Positions 10,829 through 22,094 of a stretch of 64,000 nucleotides of DNA are shown here, piece by piece. The stretch comes from Echinometra lucunter (Eukaryota; Echinodermata; Echinoidea; Camarodonta; Echinometridae): assembly GCA_029962745.1 (NCBI GenBank), contig CM057171.1, positions 3,878,682-3,942,681 on the forward strand, in the 5' to 3' direction. How positions within the stretch are numbered: the stretch's first letter is position 1; each line of letters begins with the position of its first letter. A model generated the notes under the pieces. The model was not told the origin of the DNA. It worked only from the letters and a program-made list of their open reading frames with translations, and did no database searches. Made by a program: the position numbers and the translations under genes.

Positions 10829-10976
10829 TTTTTTCAACCCTTGATTCAAAATGGATGACAGCTCTGGGGAACATTGAGGGAGCTACGCAATTATTATTCT
10901 CCCATTTTCATTTCTTTCAGTGTTTATTATTTACAAGGGAGTTGCCAAAGTTGTTTGCATTTGTCAAATTTCTTTC

Positions 10977-10995
10977 AATATATATATATATATAC

Positions 10996-11060
<65 letters not shown>
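10977..11060. repeat. (TA)n microsatellite
   Basis: Long TA run with one CCCA interruption, on the right of the tRNA palindrome. Confidence 0.95.
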
Positions 11061-11063
<3 letters not shown>

Positions 11064-12033
11064 ATTCAGACCTAGCCAGTAAAACGACAATACCAGTGTG
11101 CATCGAATCCTTCGTTTCAGCCAGCCTCTACCTCTCCAAAGACGCTGAACGAGAAAGACACTAACCATGCTAAAGGCTGCGATCCAAATTGGCTCTGACT
11201 TTTGATAAGGTGCCTTAATCATCACTCTGAGCATGCCGAGTTGAAAGAGGTTCTCTACAGTTTGTCCCCCCAAAATTACGATGGGCCTTTAAGAATAGAT
11301 AATGAATGAAATCATTTTGCAGTATGAAAAGTCATTTTAGGTTATGAAACTATAACTTTTGTTCTACCAGTCAGTGAAGACCCCGTATGATTCGGTTCAG
11401 TAGTCATGGTAGTCATGAAGAAATATAGATTTTTGAAACGGACGTCGTAGGTCCTTCCCGTCCAATTTTGGGCAGATGAAGAACTCAAAGCAAAATGGAC
11501 AATCCCACTATCCTTTTGAATTGTTTACAAAGGAAAATCCCTGTCTTTGTTTTGATTTGCTATGATTGTATCATCATAGGTAATTATTCTTTCTATAGTC
11601 CAATAGTCAAAAAATCTGGGGGTTTAGTTTACTTTACCCCATCTTTTATCAATAATGTCCTTGGCATCCACAAAATGAAAATATCTTGTTCACAGGAGAC
11701 TATAGTTTACAAATTTATGCATACTAGATTATGTTAAAAAAAATCTCACTTTAAAGATCAAGACAAGGCACTTATGAAATAGTCTCATAATGTTGTTTTA
11801 TGATCACTGAATTTTATCAATTGTAGTTATCAACATCTTCAAAAAACTCTGAAAACTGCTCATCTTTTCTCATTCATGATTTATTATGGAAAAACATATC
11901 CACATTCCCTACATTTGCAACATGGTGCTAAATCTTTATACAATGTACTGTGGTTTTGTTATCTTTGTGTTCCTTATGTACTTGTCTCTGTCATATCTCA
12001 CCTGGAAATGAAATAAATAAATAAATAAATAAA
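11061..12033 (+). repeat. Unassigned DNA ending in an (AAAT)n tail, possible LINE 3' end
   Basis: No protein motif was found. The right end AAATAAATAAATAAATAAAT at about 12010-12033 follows AT-rich sequence resembling a LINE 3' untranslated region. This is inference from the tail alone. Confidence 0.3.
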
Positions 12034-13961
12034 CAACATCAGCAACAACAACATCGAGAATGATGATAGCTATGACAAACATGAATCGTTTTCATCACAA
12101 CCAAAGCACAAATAAAAAGAAAATAGTGATTACCTTTGCAAACAATTAAAAAAGGAGCGTGATTTATCCACAGTGATTTGAGGGTCCCTTTGTCCAAACT
12201 TGGACAGTAGGGATTTATGACATTGTTAACGAAAATCCCTATTTCTTTGTGACTACTGGACCGAATCAGACGGGGTCTCACTGATTGGTAGTAGTAGTAG
12301 TTATGGTTTCATAATCTACAATGACATTTAATATTGCAAACTGGTTTCTATCACAATTGATACTTAGAGTCTCATCGTAATTGTAGAATCTCAGCTTCCT
12401 TTTGACTTAAAATTCCGTACCAAATAATTTGTATCCCCTCCCCTTTCACCATTCCACTTGCGCTGGTGATGAATAATTTTTTCGATTTCATTTCCTTTTT
12501 CATGTGTTTGCTATTTGGCTCCAATTTTATATGCCTTTGATGTGATGCCAAAATTGCAAAGCTTCCAATAGCATGTACATAAAAGATCTACTTTCTAAGA
12601 ATGAATTTGAAATAAACCATCAAAGATCTAAACCTACCGATATTTCTGATGGGAGTTTTTGTTCTTTATACAGTACCAACGTGGCCATATCTTCATGTTT
12701 GAAAAAAAAAAAAAAAAAAAAACCCTCTCTACACTGACGTATTAACCCGTTCATGGCAGGAATTATTTGAAGCTTTATTTGATCAGCTTTTCATCTTCAA
12801 ATTGGCAACACCAGTATTTTTCATTTATTGTTAGATTTTTCATATGAAAAGTCATATACTTGGTATGTGAAATGAATATGAATCGACAGAAAGTATGTTA
12901 AGAAGATAAAAGGTTGCCAATTTGCAAGGAAATGCAGTGATTTCGAACTTTTCATAATGTTGCCAACTTCAGGATTTTAGTCCTTATTTTCCTTTACAAA
13001 ATTTTAGTATCAAACAACAAATACTGCATGACGAACCAAAATAAGCACAGCATGTGTAGATATTTTTTGTTGTTTGTCTGGGTTTTTTCGGATCATGTAT
13101 GTGGTATATGTTTTATAGGGCTCTGAATCAAAATTATGGGGCCAAACCACACTATGTGGAATTTTGTCACCAATAGGTTCAAGTGCTTCGACCGACCCAT
13201 CATATCTAACAGTGGCGTATAAACCCCTTGGTCTCAGGAGGGGCAAAATAATCTTAGGCCTATCTCTCGATGATCAATGACAAAGAGAGCATTTTCATGA
13301 TTATGCTCGTTTGAGAATCATTGTGAAGCATTTCTTTCGTTTCTGTTGAGAGCAATTTTAAAATTACAATATGTGATTTTTAAACGGATTCAGTGGAACC
13401 TCGTAACAAAGAACAATGTAAATACCAAACTCTCATTATAACAACCGACGGTCCAACATCTTTTTATTTTTTTTTCTATTTTTTATTTTTTTTTTTAGCC
13501 CTGACATAAAAAGGTAAGGATATAAAGAGCAAAGTTTTCTATGTCTAATGAGTTTAGTAACAAGGTTCTATACCCAATTTGTGGCTGCGTTACCTACCAT
13601 GATCGGAAGTCTGTCAGCTAGGACGGGCAAATTACGCCGAGCAATCACCCGGTTAATAAGGACGCGTGCTGCGTATTCGGAGCCCGCATGTGCCTTTAAC
13701 AGATAATCATTATGCTGTTCACAAACTTCAGTCTGACACAATTTAACGCTGCCATGACTTGTACATGGTTGCTATACGACAGGTGCTTCGAATAGAATTG
13801 CTCCGCGTCACTTTGGTACACTAAATGAATACCGAATTTTATCCAAGAGTAGACTAATACCCTAACCCTAAACCTAAGCTCAACCCTATTGTAAGGCTGT
13901 CATTAACCTTGCAGTTATCACGATTTAAGAAATTGTCGCCAGGGCATAATCGGGTCGCCCT
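12034..13961. other. No gene seen
   Basis: AT-rich intergenic DNA with a poly(A) run near 12700-12720. CAGTGGCGTA at about 13209 is identical to the left end of the hAT element at 40069, but no matching right end was found. A telomere-like CCCTAACCCTAAACCTAA occurs near 13859, too short to mean anything. Confidence 0.5.
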
Positions 13962-14549
13962 TCAGCTGATCACATCAATTCTTGCTCTTCTGCACTTCGG
14001 TAATATCGATCTAAATTCTTCCATCCGCCACCAGTATACAAGCGAGTTTGATATCGCGCTAAGGTAATACAAAATATCCGCAGTGAGAAGTAGCATATAG
14101 GACTCATTAGCCGTCGCCAATGTACTTATTACCCTGTATACTGTTCGGAAGACCAACGTCGTTACGTAAACAAGAGCCAACGTGATGAATACTTTTCTGT
14201 TTTCCAGTTTTCTCTGTTTTGAGGTTCTGACAACGTTAGAACTTGTGGCTATTGCTCTATAGACGAAGATGTAGAAGAGGCCCGTTAGGAGGAGAAGGCC
14301 GATTTCGGTGCAGGCTAAAGTGTAGGCTACTGCTTGGAAGAATAGTAAGAGAACTATAACTGTCGGTATGGGAAGTAGCCAGCTAATGACGCAAGCGGCA
14401 ATGGTGCGGGGTGTGGTGATGATGTGACGGGCGCCAAAGGGGTCCACCCTGATGGTAATGAATTGGTGTATGGCGGCTAAGAGGATACTTAGAAGAGAGG
14501 TCATGTCACAGAGGAACAAAGTCGCGAACAATTCAAGCTCAACACCAAT
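13962..14549 (-). CDS. Rhodopsin-like seven-helix receptor, 3' coding exon (gene 1)
   Basis: On the minus strand the acceptor CTTCTACAG precedes 195 codons ending in TGA at 13962-13964. Five hydrophobic helices, TM3 to TM7, are visible. TM3 holds LFLCDMTSLLSILLAAIHQF and ends in RVDPFG where class A receptors have DRY. TM4 includes CVISWLLPIP, TM5 LLLLTGLFYIFVY and TM6 KVFITLALVYVTTLVF. TM7 holds AISNSLVYWW, a divergent NPxxY, then a short cationic tail KCRRARID. The relaxed DRY and NPxxY motifs suggest a lineage-specific orphan receptor. TM1-TM2 should lie upstream at higher coordinates; no copy was found and the N gap at 15034-15533 may hide it. Its paralogue is at 19762-22681. Confidence 0.75.
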   Translation of the reverse strand: MGVELELFATLFLCDMTSLLSILLAAIHQFITIRVDPFGARHIITTPRTIAACVISWLLPIPTVIVLLLFFQAVAYTLACTEIGLLLLTGLFYIFVYRAIATSSNVVRTSKQRKLENRKVFITLALVYVTTLVFRTVYRVISTLATANESYMLLLTADILYYLSAISNSLVYWWRMEEFRSILPKCRRARIDVIS

Positions 14550-15033
14550 CTGTAGAAGGAAGGATAGGAGAAGATAATTATTGCATAAATAATAAGTATG
14601 TCCCTCGAAGATGTTGATTTGTTGCGAATGAGAATCAATGAAATCCCTGTGGAGGGATAGATACTGAAAAAAGTAATAATTGTAATTGATGAACAATATG
14701 TCTTTGTAAGATATTGTATTTCATTTGAAAACGTCATTCACATGGTACATGGGTGTTTTGTTATGCAATATGTAGGCATGATAATTATTACAAAATAATA
14801 TGAACAAAATAAAATCGGTATATTGAGTATACTGATTATTTCGTCATTCATGTAGTGTTCGGCTTTATCTGTTGGTTTATTTGCAGTTGCTTTTCTACCA
14901 ATTCCTGTAATTGAAAGTTTCAGAGTGACATATATATCATGCAGTCCAAATAGATAACTTTATCATTATCATTTGAACCCTCATTCTGATATGTTGTGTG
15001 TTCTGCAATAAAGATTCTGTTTTATACGTTGGA
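14550..15033. other. Probable receptor intron, no exon seen
   Basis: AT-rich DNA upstream of the gene 1 acceptor, ending at the gap. Nothing else supported. Confidence 0.5.
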
Positions 15034-15533
15034 NNNNNNNNNNNNNNNNNNNNNNNNNNNNNNNNNNNNNNNNNNNNNNNNNNNNNNNNNNNNNNNNNNN
15101 NNNNNNNNNNNNNNNNNNNNNNNNNNNNNNNNNNNNNNNNNNNNNNNNNNNNNNNNNNNNNNNNNNNNNNNNNNNNNNNNNNNNNNNNNNNNNNNNNNNN
15201 NNNNNNNNNNNNNNNNNNNNNNNNNNNNNNNNNNNNNNNNNNNNNNNNNNNNNNNNNNNNNNNNNNNNNNNNNNNNNNNNNNNNNNNNNNNNNNNNNNNN
15301 NNNNNNNNNNNNNNNNNNNNNNNNNNNNNNNNNNNNNNNNNNNNNNNNNNNNNNNNNNNNNNNNNNNNNNNNNNNNNNNNNNNNNNNNNNNNNNNNNNNN
15401 NNNNNNNNNNNNNNNNNNNNNNNNNNNNNNNNNNNNNNNNNNNNNNNNNNNNNNNNNNNNNNNNNNNNNNNNNNNNNNNNNNNNNNNNNNNNNNNNNNNN
15501 NNNNNNNNNNNNNNNNNNNNNNNNNNNNNNNNN
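15034..15533. other. Assembly gap (500 N)
   Basis: Exactly 500 N, the usual placeholder for a gap of unknown size. Open frames crossing it have no meaning. Confidence 1.
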
Positions 15534-15984
15534 GGCGTCTCATAAAAAATCTCCCTTTCATTCATGATGGCGTCCTTTTCAAAGCGAGACCAGTCATCTA
15601 TTTGTCACAAAGTGACTATTGGAAGCCGTCCCATCATAATTATGCAAATTTCTCGCTGCCGCAAGCATGATTCGGGTTACAAAAGTATATACATGTAGCA
15701 CACTTTGAAAATAACTTCGCATCGCCAAAATAGGTGTAGAATCTTAACACCTTACCCCCAAACAATGATTCTGATGACATATTTCCTTCGGAAAAGGGCT
15801 TTCTACCCATGCATTGATAATGATAATAATAAAAACACGGAAAGAAACAAAAAACTAATAAGGCCATTGTGGCAATGATGTAAATAAAATGTTAACACCT
15901 TATATCCGAACCCATGACTCTGATGTCATTTTACTATCTAGTCGGAAAGGATTTACTACATGTACCTATTAATACAATACAATA

Positions 15985-16028
<44 letters not shown>

Positions 16029-16044
16029 GTAATAATATTATAAT

Positions 16045-16076
<32 letters not shown>

Positions 16077-16338
16077 ATGATAATTACAACAACAACAACA
16101 ACAACAATAATCATATCAAAATCTTGTTTACCCAGGGAAGCATCATCACTTTCATCGCTGTTCTCCTGAGGGCCCTGCAAATTATTTTTACCCCAGCTAT
16201 TGCTATGTCCCATTTACACCTGGGTCGAGAAGGACAGTTGTAGGTAAAAAAAATCTTGCCCAAAGCACCCAGGCAGGATCGAACCCAGGACCTCTCGTAT
16301 TTAAGAGTCAAGAGCCTTCACCAATAGACCACATGAAT
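15985..16338 (-). mobile_element. tRNA-derived SINE with microsatellite tail
   Basis: On the minus strand the head (16338 down to about 16255) has tRNA-like A-box TGGTCTATTGG and B-box GGTTCGATCCT. A body follows containing TTCTCGACCCAGGTGTAAAT, and the element ends in (TTG)n, (TTA)n and (TAG)n runs down to 15985. Head, unrelated body and simple-repeat tail are the standard SINE layout. The tRNA source is not clear. Confidence 0.6.
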
Positions 16339-16612
16339 GTTGATTCAGAATATTAAAAGTATACTTAGTCAAAAGTTCCTCCATAATTAGCTGTCGTGTA
16401 ATAAGTGCGGTTATCCATTCAACAAGAAGTTTCTTTGAAATAATTTTACATCAAACCAACATTTATTTCATTCTGGTTTGATACAAACATGACAAACAAA
16501 CAAGGCATGGTATATGAAAAGCAAAGAGCTTGAGTTTGGGCATGCCTATTCACAAAATGACAAATACATTAACAATTCCAGTAGATTATATATATACATA
16601 TATATATAGTGT

Positions 16613-18549
16613 GTCCCAGAATAAACTAAACCGAGATTGATCGATGTTTTATTATATCTTAATCACAGTTATGATTAATAAGTGCACATATTTGTAAAGA
16701 TTAGACCCTCTTCTTTCATGCGATGTCACTCATATGATATATATTTCACGCATGAGTGAATAAAGACAGTGTGAAGTTGGTTCAGCAAAAATTCGTTTGG
16801 CCAACGATGTTTGAATTTCAAAGAGATGATCATATTCTAGAAAGGAAAGGCATAGATAGGCATTCACAAGAAAACTGTAGCAAAGAAAAAAAAAGAAAAG
16901 AAAAATGGGCCATAAATTTCCAGCAATTTTAAGTCGAGAAAGCGATGAATTCCACCCTTTTGAATATCTTATCTTAATACAGCTAATTGGTAAATGTAAT
17001 TTTTCGTTGTTGAACTTACACATTTCTCAATTAGACCTAATGGACGATGGAGATGAGTTGTTTAAAATTACGTAAGACTGACTGTGCCACTTAAAACGGA
17101 AGAAGGTGTGCGCTACGTTGTTCAAAGTGCTAACGCGTATTTAAATTAAAGTTGTGTTCTGAATGATTACGTCATGACATTATGAAATAACCGGAAGCAA
17201 TTCTTTTTATTTAAACTAACAGGGAAAACAGAACGAGAAAGCTCCTTCGTTGTTCATCTAGTCAAACACCAGTGCATAGCTTTCAACGCTTAAAGAATTC
17301 ATTTCTTTTCATACAAGCTATTCATAAATTATTGAACCAGACATGACACTGCTAGACAGACAGCAACATCTGCAACTTGCTGAAGGCTCTCAAGCTCAGA
17401 ACGTCCCTATTTTGTTACTAGAAACATTCGTTGATCAGTCTGTTGTTAACTGCAAGTTGATTCATGTTAATAAAAAACATACTTCATTATTAATTAGCTC
17501 TTATTACTTTTGTGAGGTTTGTACTCACCACTCCATTTTCTTGATGATCAACCATGCATGGAGTCTTTTGTCTTATTTGTTCACTGCTAGGACAGGCAGC
17601 AAACGGATTCATGTAATAAATCATCGAAATGTAGGCATTACTTAATTACACGAACAGAGCTTAGGTATTCCCGACTCATTTTCATCCACTAAAGAGCAAA
17701 AAAGTGCTAACGCGTATTTAAATTAAAGTTGTGTTCTGAATGATTACGTCATGACATTATGAAATAAACCGGAAGCAATTCTTTTTTATTTAAACTAACA
17801 GGGAAAACAGAACGAGAAAGCTCCTTCGTTTGTTCATCTAGTCAAACACCAGTGCATAGCTTTCAACGCTTAAAGAATTCATTTCTTTCATACAAGCTAT
17901 TCATAAATTATTGAACCAGACATGACACTGCTAGACAGACAGCAACATCTGCAACTTGCTGAAGGCTCTCAGCTCAGAACGTCCCTATTTTGTTACTAGA
18001 AACATTCGTTGATCAGTCTGTTGTTAACTGCAAGTTGATTCATGTTAATAAAAACATACTTCATTATTAATTAGCTCTTATTACTTTGTGAGGTTTTGTA
18101 CTCACCACTCCATTTTCTTGATGATCAACCATGCATGGAGTCTTTGTCTTCTTTGTTCACTGCTAGGACAGGCAGCAAACGGATTCATGTAATAAATCAT
18201 CGAAATGTAGGCATTACTTAATTTACACGAACAGAGCTTAGGCATTCCCGACTCATTTTCATCCACTAAAGAGCAAAAAATGAGTTATCAGAAATATTAT
18301 TTTCATATCACAGTAACAGAAATATTTTCATATCTATCTCTTTGCATTTGAGGTATGGTGTGCAAGGGACTTTTTGGTAGCCCTTCTTCATATTGTTCTA
18401 ATCCACTCATGTATGAAATATGTATCATATGAGTGGTGTCCAAAGGGAAGAAGAGGGTCTAAGCTTTACAAATAATATTCGTTATTCATCTTGATTGTAA
18501 TTAAGATATGAATACATATCGATACATCTCGGTTTCGTTTTTTCTGGGA
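16613..18549. mobile_element. Element with about 146-bp terminal inverted repeats set in (TA)n
   Basis: The left TIR (16613-16758) starts TCCCAGAATAAACTAAACCG. The complement of the right TIR (18404-18549) starts TCCCAGAAAAAACGAAACCG. Similarity continues through TTAGACCCTCTTCTT and CACTCATATGAT to CATGAGTG. TA-rich runs abut both ends. The interior holds no recognisable transposase but contains the duplicated block at 17127-18281. The terminal sequence is reminiscent of mariner ends, which is inference. The same interior sequence also occurs outside the right end (18595-19011), so the structure may be an assembly composite. Confidence 0.65.
17127..18281. repeat. 577-bp direct tandem duplication
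   Basis: 17127-17703 and 17704-18281 are the same sequence in the same orientation. I count about nine single-base length differences, mostly in homopolymers, and about two substitutions. That error spectrum is typical of sequencing or overlap errors. The block has a roughly 100-codon frame at 17343-17645, broken in the second copy, with no recognisable motif. Confidence 0.9.
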
Positions 18550-18594
18550 TATATATATATATATATATACATACATACATATATATATGATAGA

Positions 18595-19011
18595 AGTTAA
18601 AGGGAAGGCACAGATAGGCATTCACAAGAAAACTGTAACAAAGAAAAAAAAAAGGAAGAAAAATACGCCCATAAATTTCCAGCAATTTTAAGTCGAGAAA
18701 GCGATGAATTACACCCTTTTGAATATCTTATCTTAATACAGCTAATCGGTAAATGTAATATTTCGTTGTTGAACTTACACATTTCTCAATTAGACCTAAT
18801 GGACGATGGAGATGAGTTGTTTGAATATGACGTAAGACTGTGCCACTTAAAAAGGAAGAAGGTGTGCGCTACGTTGTTCAAAGTGCTAATGCATATTTGA
18901 TTAAAATACAGTTGTGTTCTGAATGATTACGTCATGACATTATGAAATAAACCGGAAGCAATTCTTTTTTATTCAAACTAACAGGGAAAACAGAACGAGA
19001 AAGCTCCTTTA
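18595..19011. repeat. Second copy of the 16845-17250 block
   Basis: The segment beginning near AGGCACAGATAGGCATTCAC repeats 16845 onward. It includes the start of the 577-bp unit, whose GTGCTAA has become GTGCTAATGCATATTTGAT, and then stops abruptly in A-rich sequence near 19012. Confidence 0.85.
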
Positions 19012-19761
19012 AAAAAAAAGAAGAAAAAAAAAACACCTTTTGAAAAAGTAAAAATCTTTACCTTGGAGACTAATAAGCAAATACTTAAGGGCTACACTTC
19101 TGTTGAGTTAATTAGACAACTAGTTAAACAATAGGGATAGGAGCGGGCGATAATTGTTAATGTGTTAACATCATCCTTCTTGCATGTCTTGCGTAAGCAC
19201 ACGTGGGGCATTCCTACTCAAATAAATTTGCCTCATATTCCATTTGTCTGTTCACCAACAAATAAAGCAGCAGCTGATTTCGTCGAGTCAGAGAGTGACT
19301 GTATCTCCACGTTTGATAATTTTTGTTAAATGATGATTATTATTCAGTATTTGGCGTCACCTATGCCTGAGGGGGGAAAAGCGAACTGCATCCCATTGAC
19401 CCTAGGGTTTCTCCTCCCGATATAACTAGTTGGGATGTGCAGGTGCACCACTACGCACGGGTTCCCGTTACTCTGCTTTGAACAGTGATGGGGTTCTGAA
19501 CGTGCCAAGGTGGTGATCTTCTTCACACGAGGTCTCCGTTTAACGTCCTATCCGAGGGGCGTTTATGAAAAAGGCTGCTTTAAACCTGGCAGGAGCAGAC
19601 CAAGACTGAAATTTTGTATGGGAATTTTGATGAACCACACCTACAACAAACGAGTCTCATCAAATTGCATGCTGCAGAAAGTTCCTCCAAGTCATCAGTC
19701 TGCTCTCGATACATTCATAGCTGGTTTGGGATTCGTTTTAGTCGCGAATATCATACGCACC
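19012..19761. other. Upstream of receptor gene 2; likely old repeat at 19340-19590
   Basis: A GC-richer stretch with CGTTTAACGTCCTATCCGAG near 19540 has the look of a dispersed repeat tail, but I cannot name it. No promoter motif can be supported. Confidence 0.3.
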
Positions 19762-20008
19762 ATGAATTCTACATCATCCTGTGGACTGTTCCCACTGCTG
19801 TCGAGGAAATCGCTGACTATCATTCCTATCTAGGATCAGGATTGGGTTTGACTAATCGTATACTGAATGGAGCCTGCGGAACCTTGATCTTTTGCACTCT
19901 GTTGTGTATTCTACTCCACAAGAACCTGAGGAAACCAACGAGCATTATTCCTTTTAATATAGTTCTCAGTGATTTCATCGTCATCCTTTACGGTCTCTTA
20001 TTCCATAT
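19762..20008 (+). pseudogene. Receptor gene 2, first coding exon (TM1-TM2), frame disrupted
   Basis: A Met in good context (GCACCATGA at 19762) starts MNSTSSCGLFPLL with an Asn glycosylation site, but this frame stops at 19831. The frame that carries TM1 (NGACGTLIFCTLLCILLHK) and TM2 (FNIVLSDFIVILYGLLF, with the class A LxxxD Asp) is offset by one base. The donor CATAT|GTGAGT leaves phase 2, while the next exon needs phase 0. Either a small exon is missing, or the copy or its sequence carries errors. The receptor identity rests on the helices and on position before the TM3-TM7 exon. Confidence 0.5.
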
Positions 20009-20705
20009 GTGAGTCAAAATAATTAAAACTTCATTAATACTATTCATCTTTGCACTTTTGATATTACGTAACATTTAAGGATGGCATAAAGAACTCTATT
20101 GCATTCGATAAAAAGCACCTTTGTTTTTCCTCCTCTTATATCGAGTCAAATTCAAATAGAAAAATGATAAAGTACAATGAAAGTTCTTGAATCATTTGAA
20201 ATCGAAGAAAGTGCATTTGGGGCCTTCTCAGAGCATGAGCATAACATAGAAACTATGTTGTTGCTTGGACAGACAAAGCTTAACCAGCTATTGAAAGGAC
20301 GGTTACCAAGCTGACATAGAACTACTCATATATAAAATCACCTGTCTGAGAGGCTGGAGTATATCTAGCTGTTGTTTGCATCTATGACTGTACGGTACAA
20401 GACCCAGTAATTATTCACCATCCTGTCGATTTCGTGCCTGTCAGTGGAACCCTTCAACATGTTCTATAAATCGCTGGTCCGGATGTGGTCCGTCTAAGTC
20501 GTAAATTTTGAATTATTGAACGGCGCGGGCTAAAATAGTCCGGACTCTTTTAGTGCTGCTTTTATGAGCACCAGGAGCGGACCAGGTGCGGACCAGGCGC
20601 GAACCAAAGAATTACTGAAAGGAGCAGCACCAAAGTCCGCCCTAGAATTCCTTTCACGGTCAAAGGTCACTGGCCTACTGCCTTTTCAGCGCTCTGTGAA
20701 TCTAT

Positions 20706-21096
20706 TACCGCTTTCACACCAAGGTACGGTCGCAGAGACCGTACCCAGCGACCGATCAAACCATGGTGTGAAAGCATTTCATCGTAATCAGCGACCGATC
20801 GTTTCCGACAAAACGATCGGTCGCTGAGTCCGACTTACAAGGCACTTCAGCGACCGATCGCGACTTGATGTGAAAGCACATCGTGCTCTGCGACCGATCG
20901 AAATGCAATTACCCCCAATAAATGCCCATGGCCACGCGCTATCTCTACTTCCGCTTCCGGCTAGGTCAGCTATACTGCGACCGATCGCTCAGGGCCTGAC
21001 CAAATTTTGACGGCGGTGTGAAAGCACGTCCGATCGGTCGCTGGGTACGGTCTCTGCGACCGTACCAAGCGACCGTACCTTGGTGTGAAAGCGGTA
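20706..21096. mobile_element. 391-bp TIR MITE with reiterated GCGACCGATCG motif
   Basis: The ends TACCGCTTTCACACCAAGG and CCTTGGTGTGAAAGCGGTA are perfect inverted copies that continue inward through GGTACGGTC and GCGACCG. The trinucleotide TAT occurs on both flanks (20703-20705 and 21097-21099), a candidate 3-bp duplication. GCGACCGATCG or its complement recurs about eight times inside. It lies in the receptor gene 2 intron. No coding capacity. Confidence 0.85.
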
Positions 21097-21189
21097 TATG
21101 TGTTGTAATTAAGTATTATTGACACTCCAATTATTATGTAGCGCCTTGAGTGGTACTTTACCAGAATGTGCCCTTTATGAATATTTAAT

Positions 21190-21345
21190 ATGATTCTTCT
21201 TATTATTATTATTAATTCTTCTTCTTCTTCTTATTATTATTATTACTATTATTATTATTATTATCATAATTATTATTATTGTATTATCATAATTATTATT
21301 TTATTATTACTGTTATTATTATCATTATTAGCATTATAAAGAGTA
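21190..21345. repeat. (TTA)n-rich microsatellite
   Basis: Interrupted runs of TTA, TTC and CAT units in the receptor gene 2 intron. Confidence 0.9.
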
Positions 21346-22094
21346 GGATATTGCCTCACTTTCATTGCCTTGTGCTACTTGTACTTATATACGCTGTATA
21401 TACGCTGTTAATGAAATATAAGCTAGAGAGCACTCTCGTGGATATAATGATTGTGAAGAAGTTGTGTTTACTGCAGACTTGAGGGTCTGTACTGTTATGT
21501 ATATTCTTTTTGACATGATTATGTCAATATCATTAACATTATGACCACTTGAAAAAGATTATATCGGTGAAGTTCGATAATTAAAGTACAAAACATCGAA
21601 TATATCGTGCTCAAAAAAGTGAGCACTTCCGCTCTAAAGATGAAACCATATTATGTTCAGTTACACAGCAGTTATCCTTTTTCGATAGATTTAGGCCTAC
21701 TGAAAGGGTGCTCGGAACAGGAGATCGGTCCGCTGTGAATTACTGAAAGCAAATTTTACTGCTTGGTGCGGACTATTAAGTGCGGACCAAAGTGGAAGAA
21801 ATTAGTGAAAGGGATATACCCTGACACTGAGTGTAACCAAAATGGCAGCTCCTACAAATGAATGGCTAGCAAGAAAAGTGCAACCTTTAAAGAGATCTTC
21901 TATTCTTACTAAGTAATCAAATAGGAGTAATTTAAAGATAGTTTTGGCCGGGTTTCATTCTCCTTAATACTGTACTACTGAAATGACGAAATGATCAGCA
22001 TACAGTATATTACAATAAATACATACAATTAATAACAAATTTCACTTCTTAATGCTGTAACTAATATCACTTCTCTTCTCATATCCTTCTACAG

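Larger units (their letters stand above)
10398..10921. mobile_element. 524-bp palindrome carrying a tRNA-like sequence in each arm
   Basis: The arms 10398-10628 and 10691-10921 (231 bp each) are inverted copies, separated by a 62-bp spacer with four GCGGCAT units. I count six mismatches between the arms. Five fall within 16 bases inside the tRNA anticodon arm and one lies next to the spacer. TA microsatellite lies on both sides. A decayed relative of part of the arm (CCCCAGAGCTGTC) occurs near 2328. It may be a palindromised tRNA-headed SINE or a foldback element that captured a tRNA. Confidence 0.85.

Noticed and set aside
13855..13890. CCCTAACCCTAAACCTAA telomere-like run
   Set aside because: Only two to three imperfect units. 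Not evidence of a telomere.
14981..15670. Long open frames across the N run (also at 30723-31397)
   Set aside because: They exist only because N codons are not stops.
17343..17645. 100-codon frame in the 577-bp duplicated block
   Set aside because: Broken in the second copy by one-base changes and without motifs. Likely chance.
21697..21830. GCGGACCA-type words near 20575 and 21770 as ends of an outer transposon
   Set aside because: The inverted similarity is patchy and no target duplication could be read.
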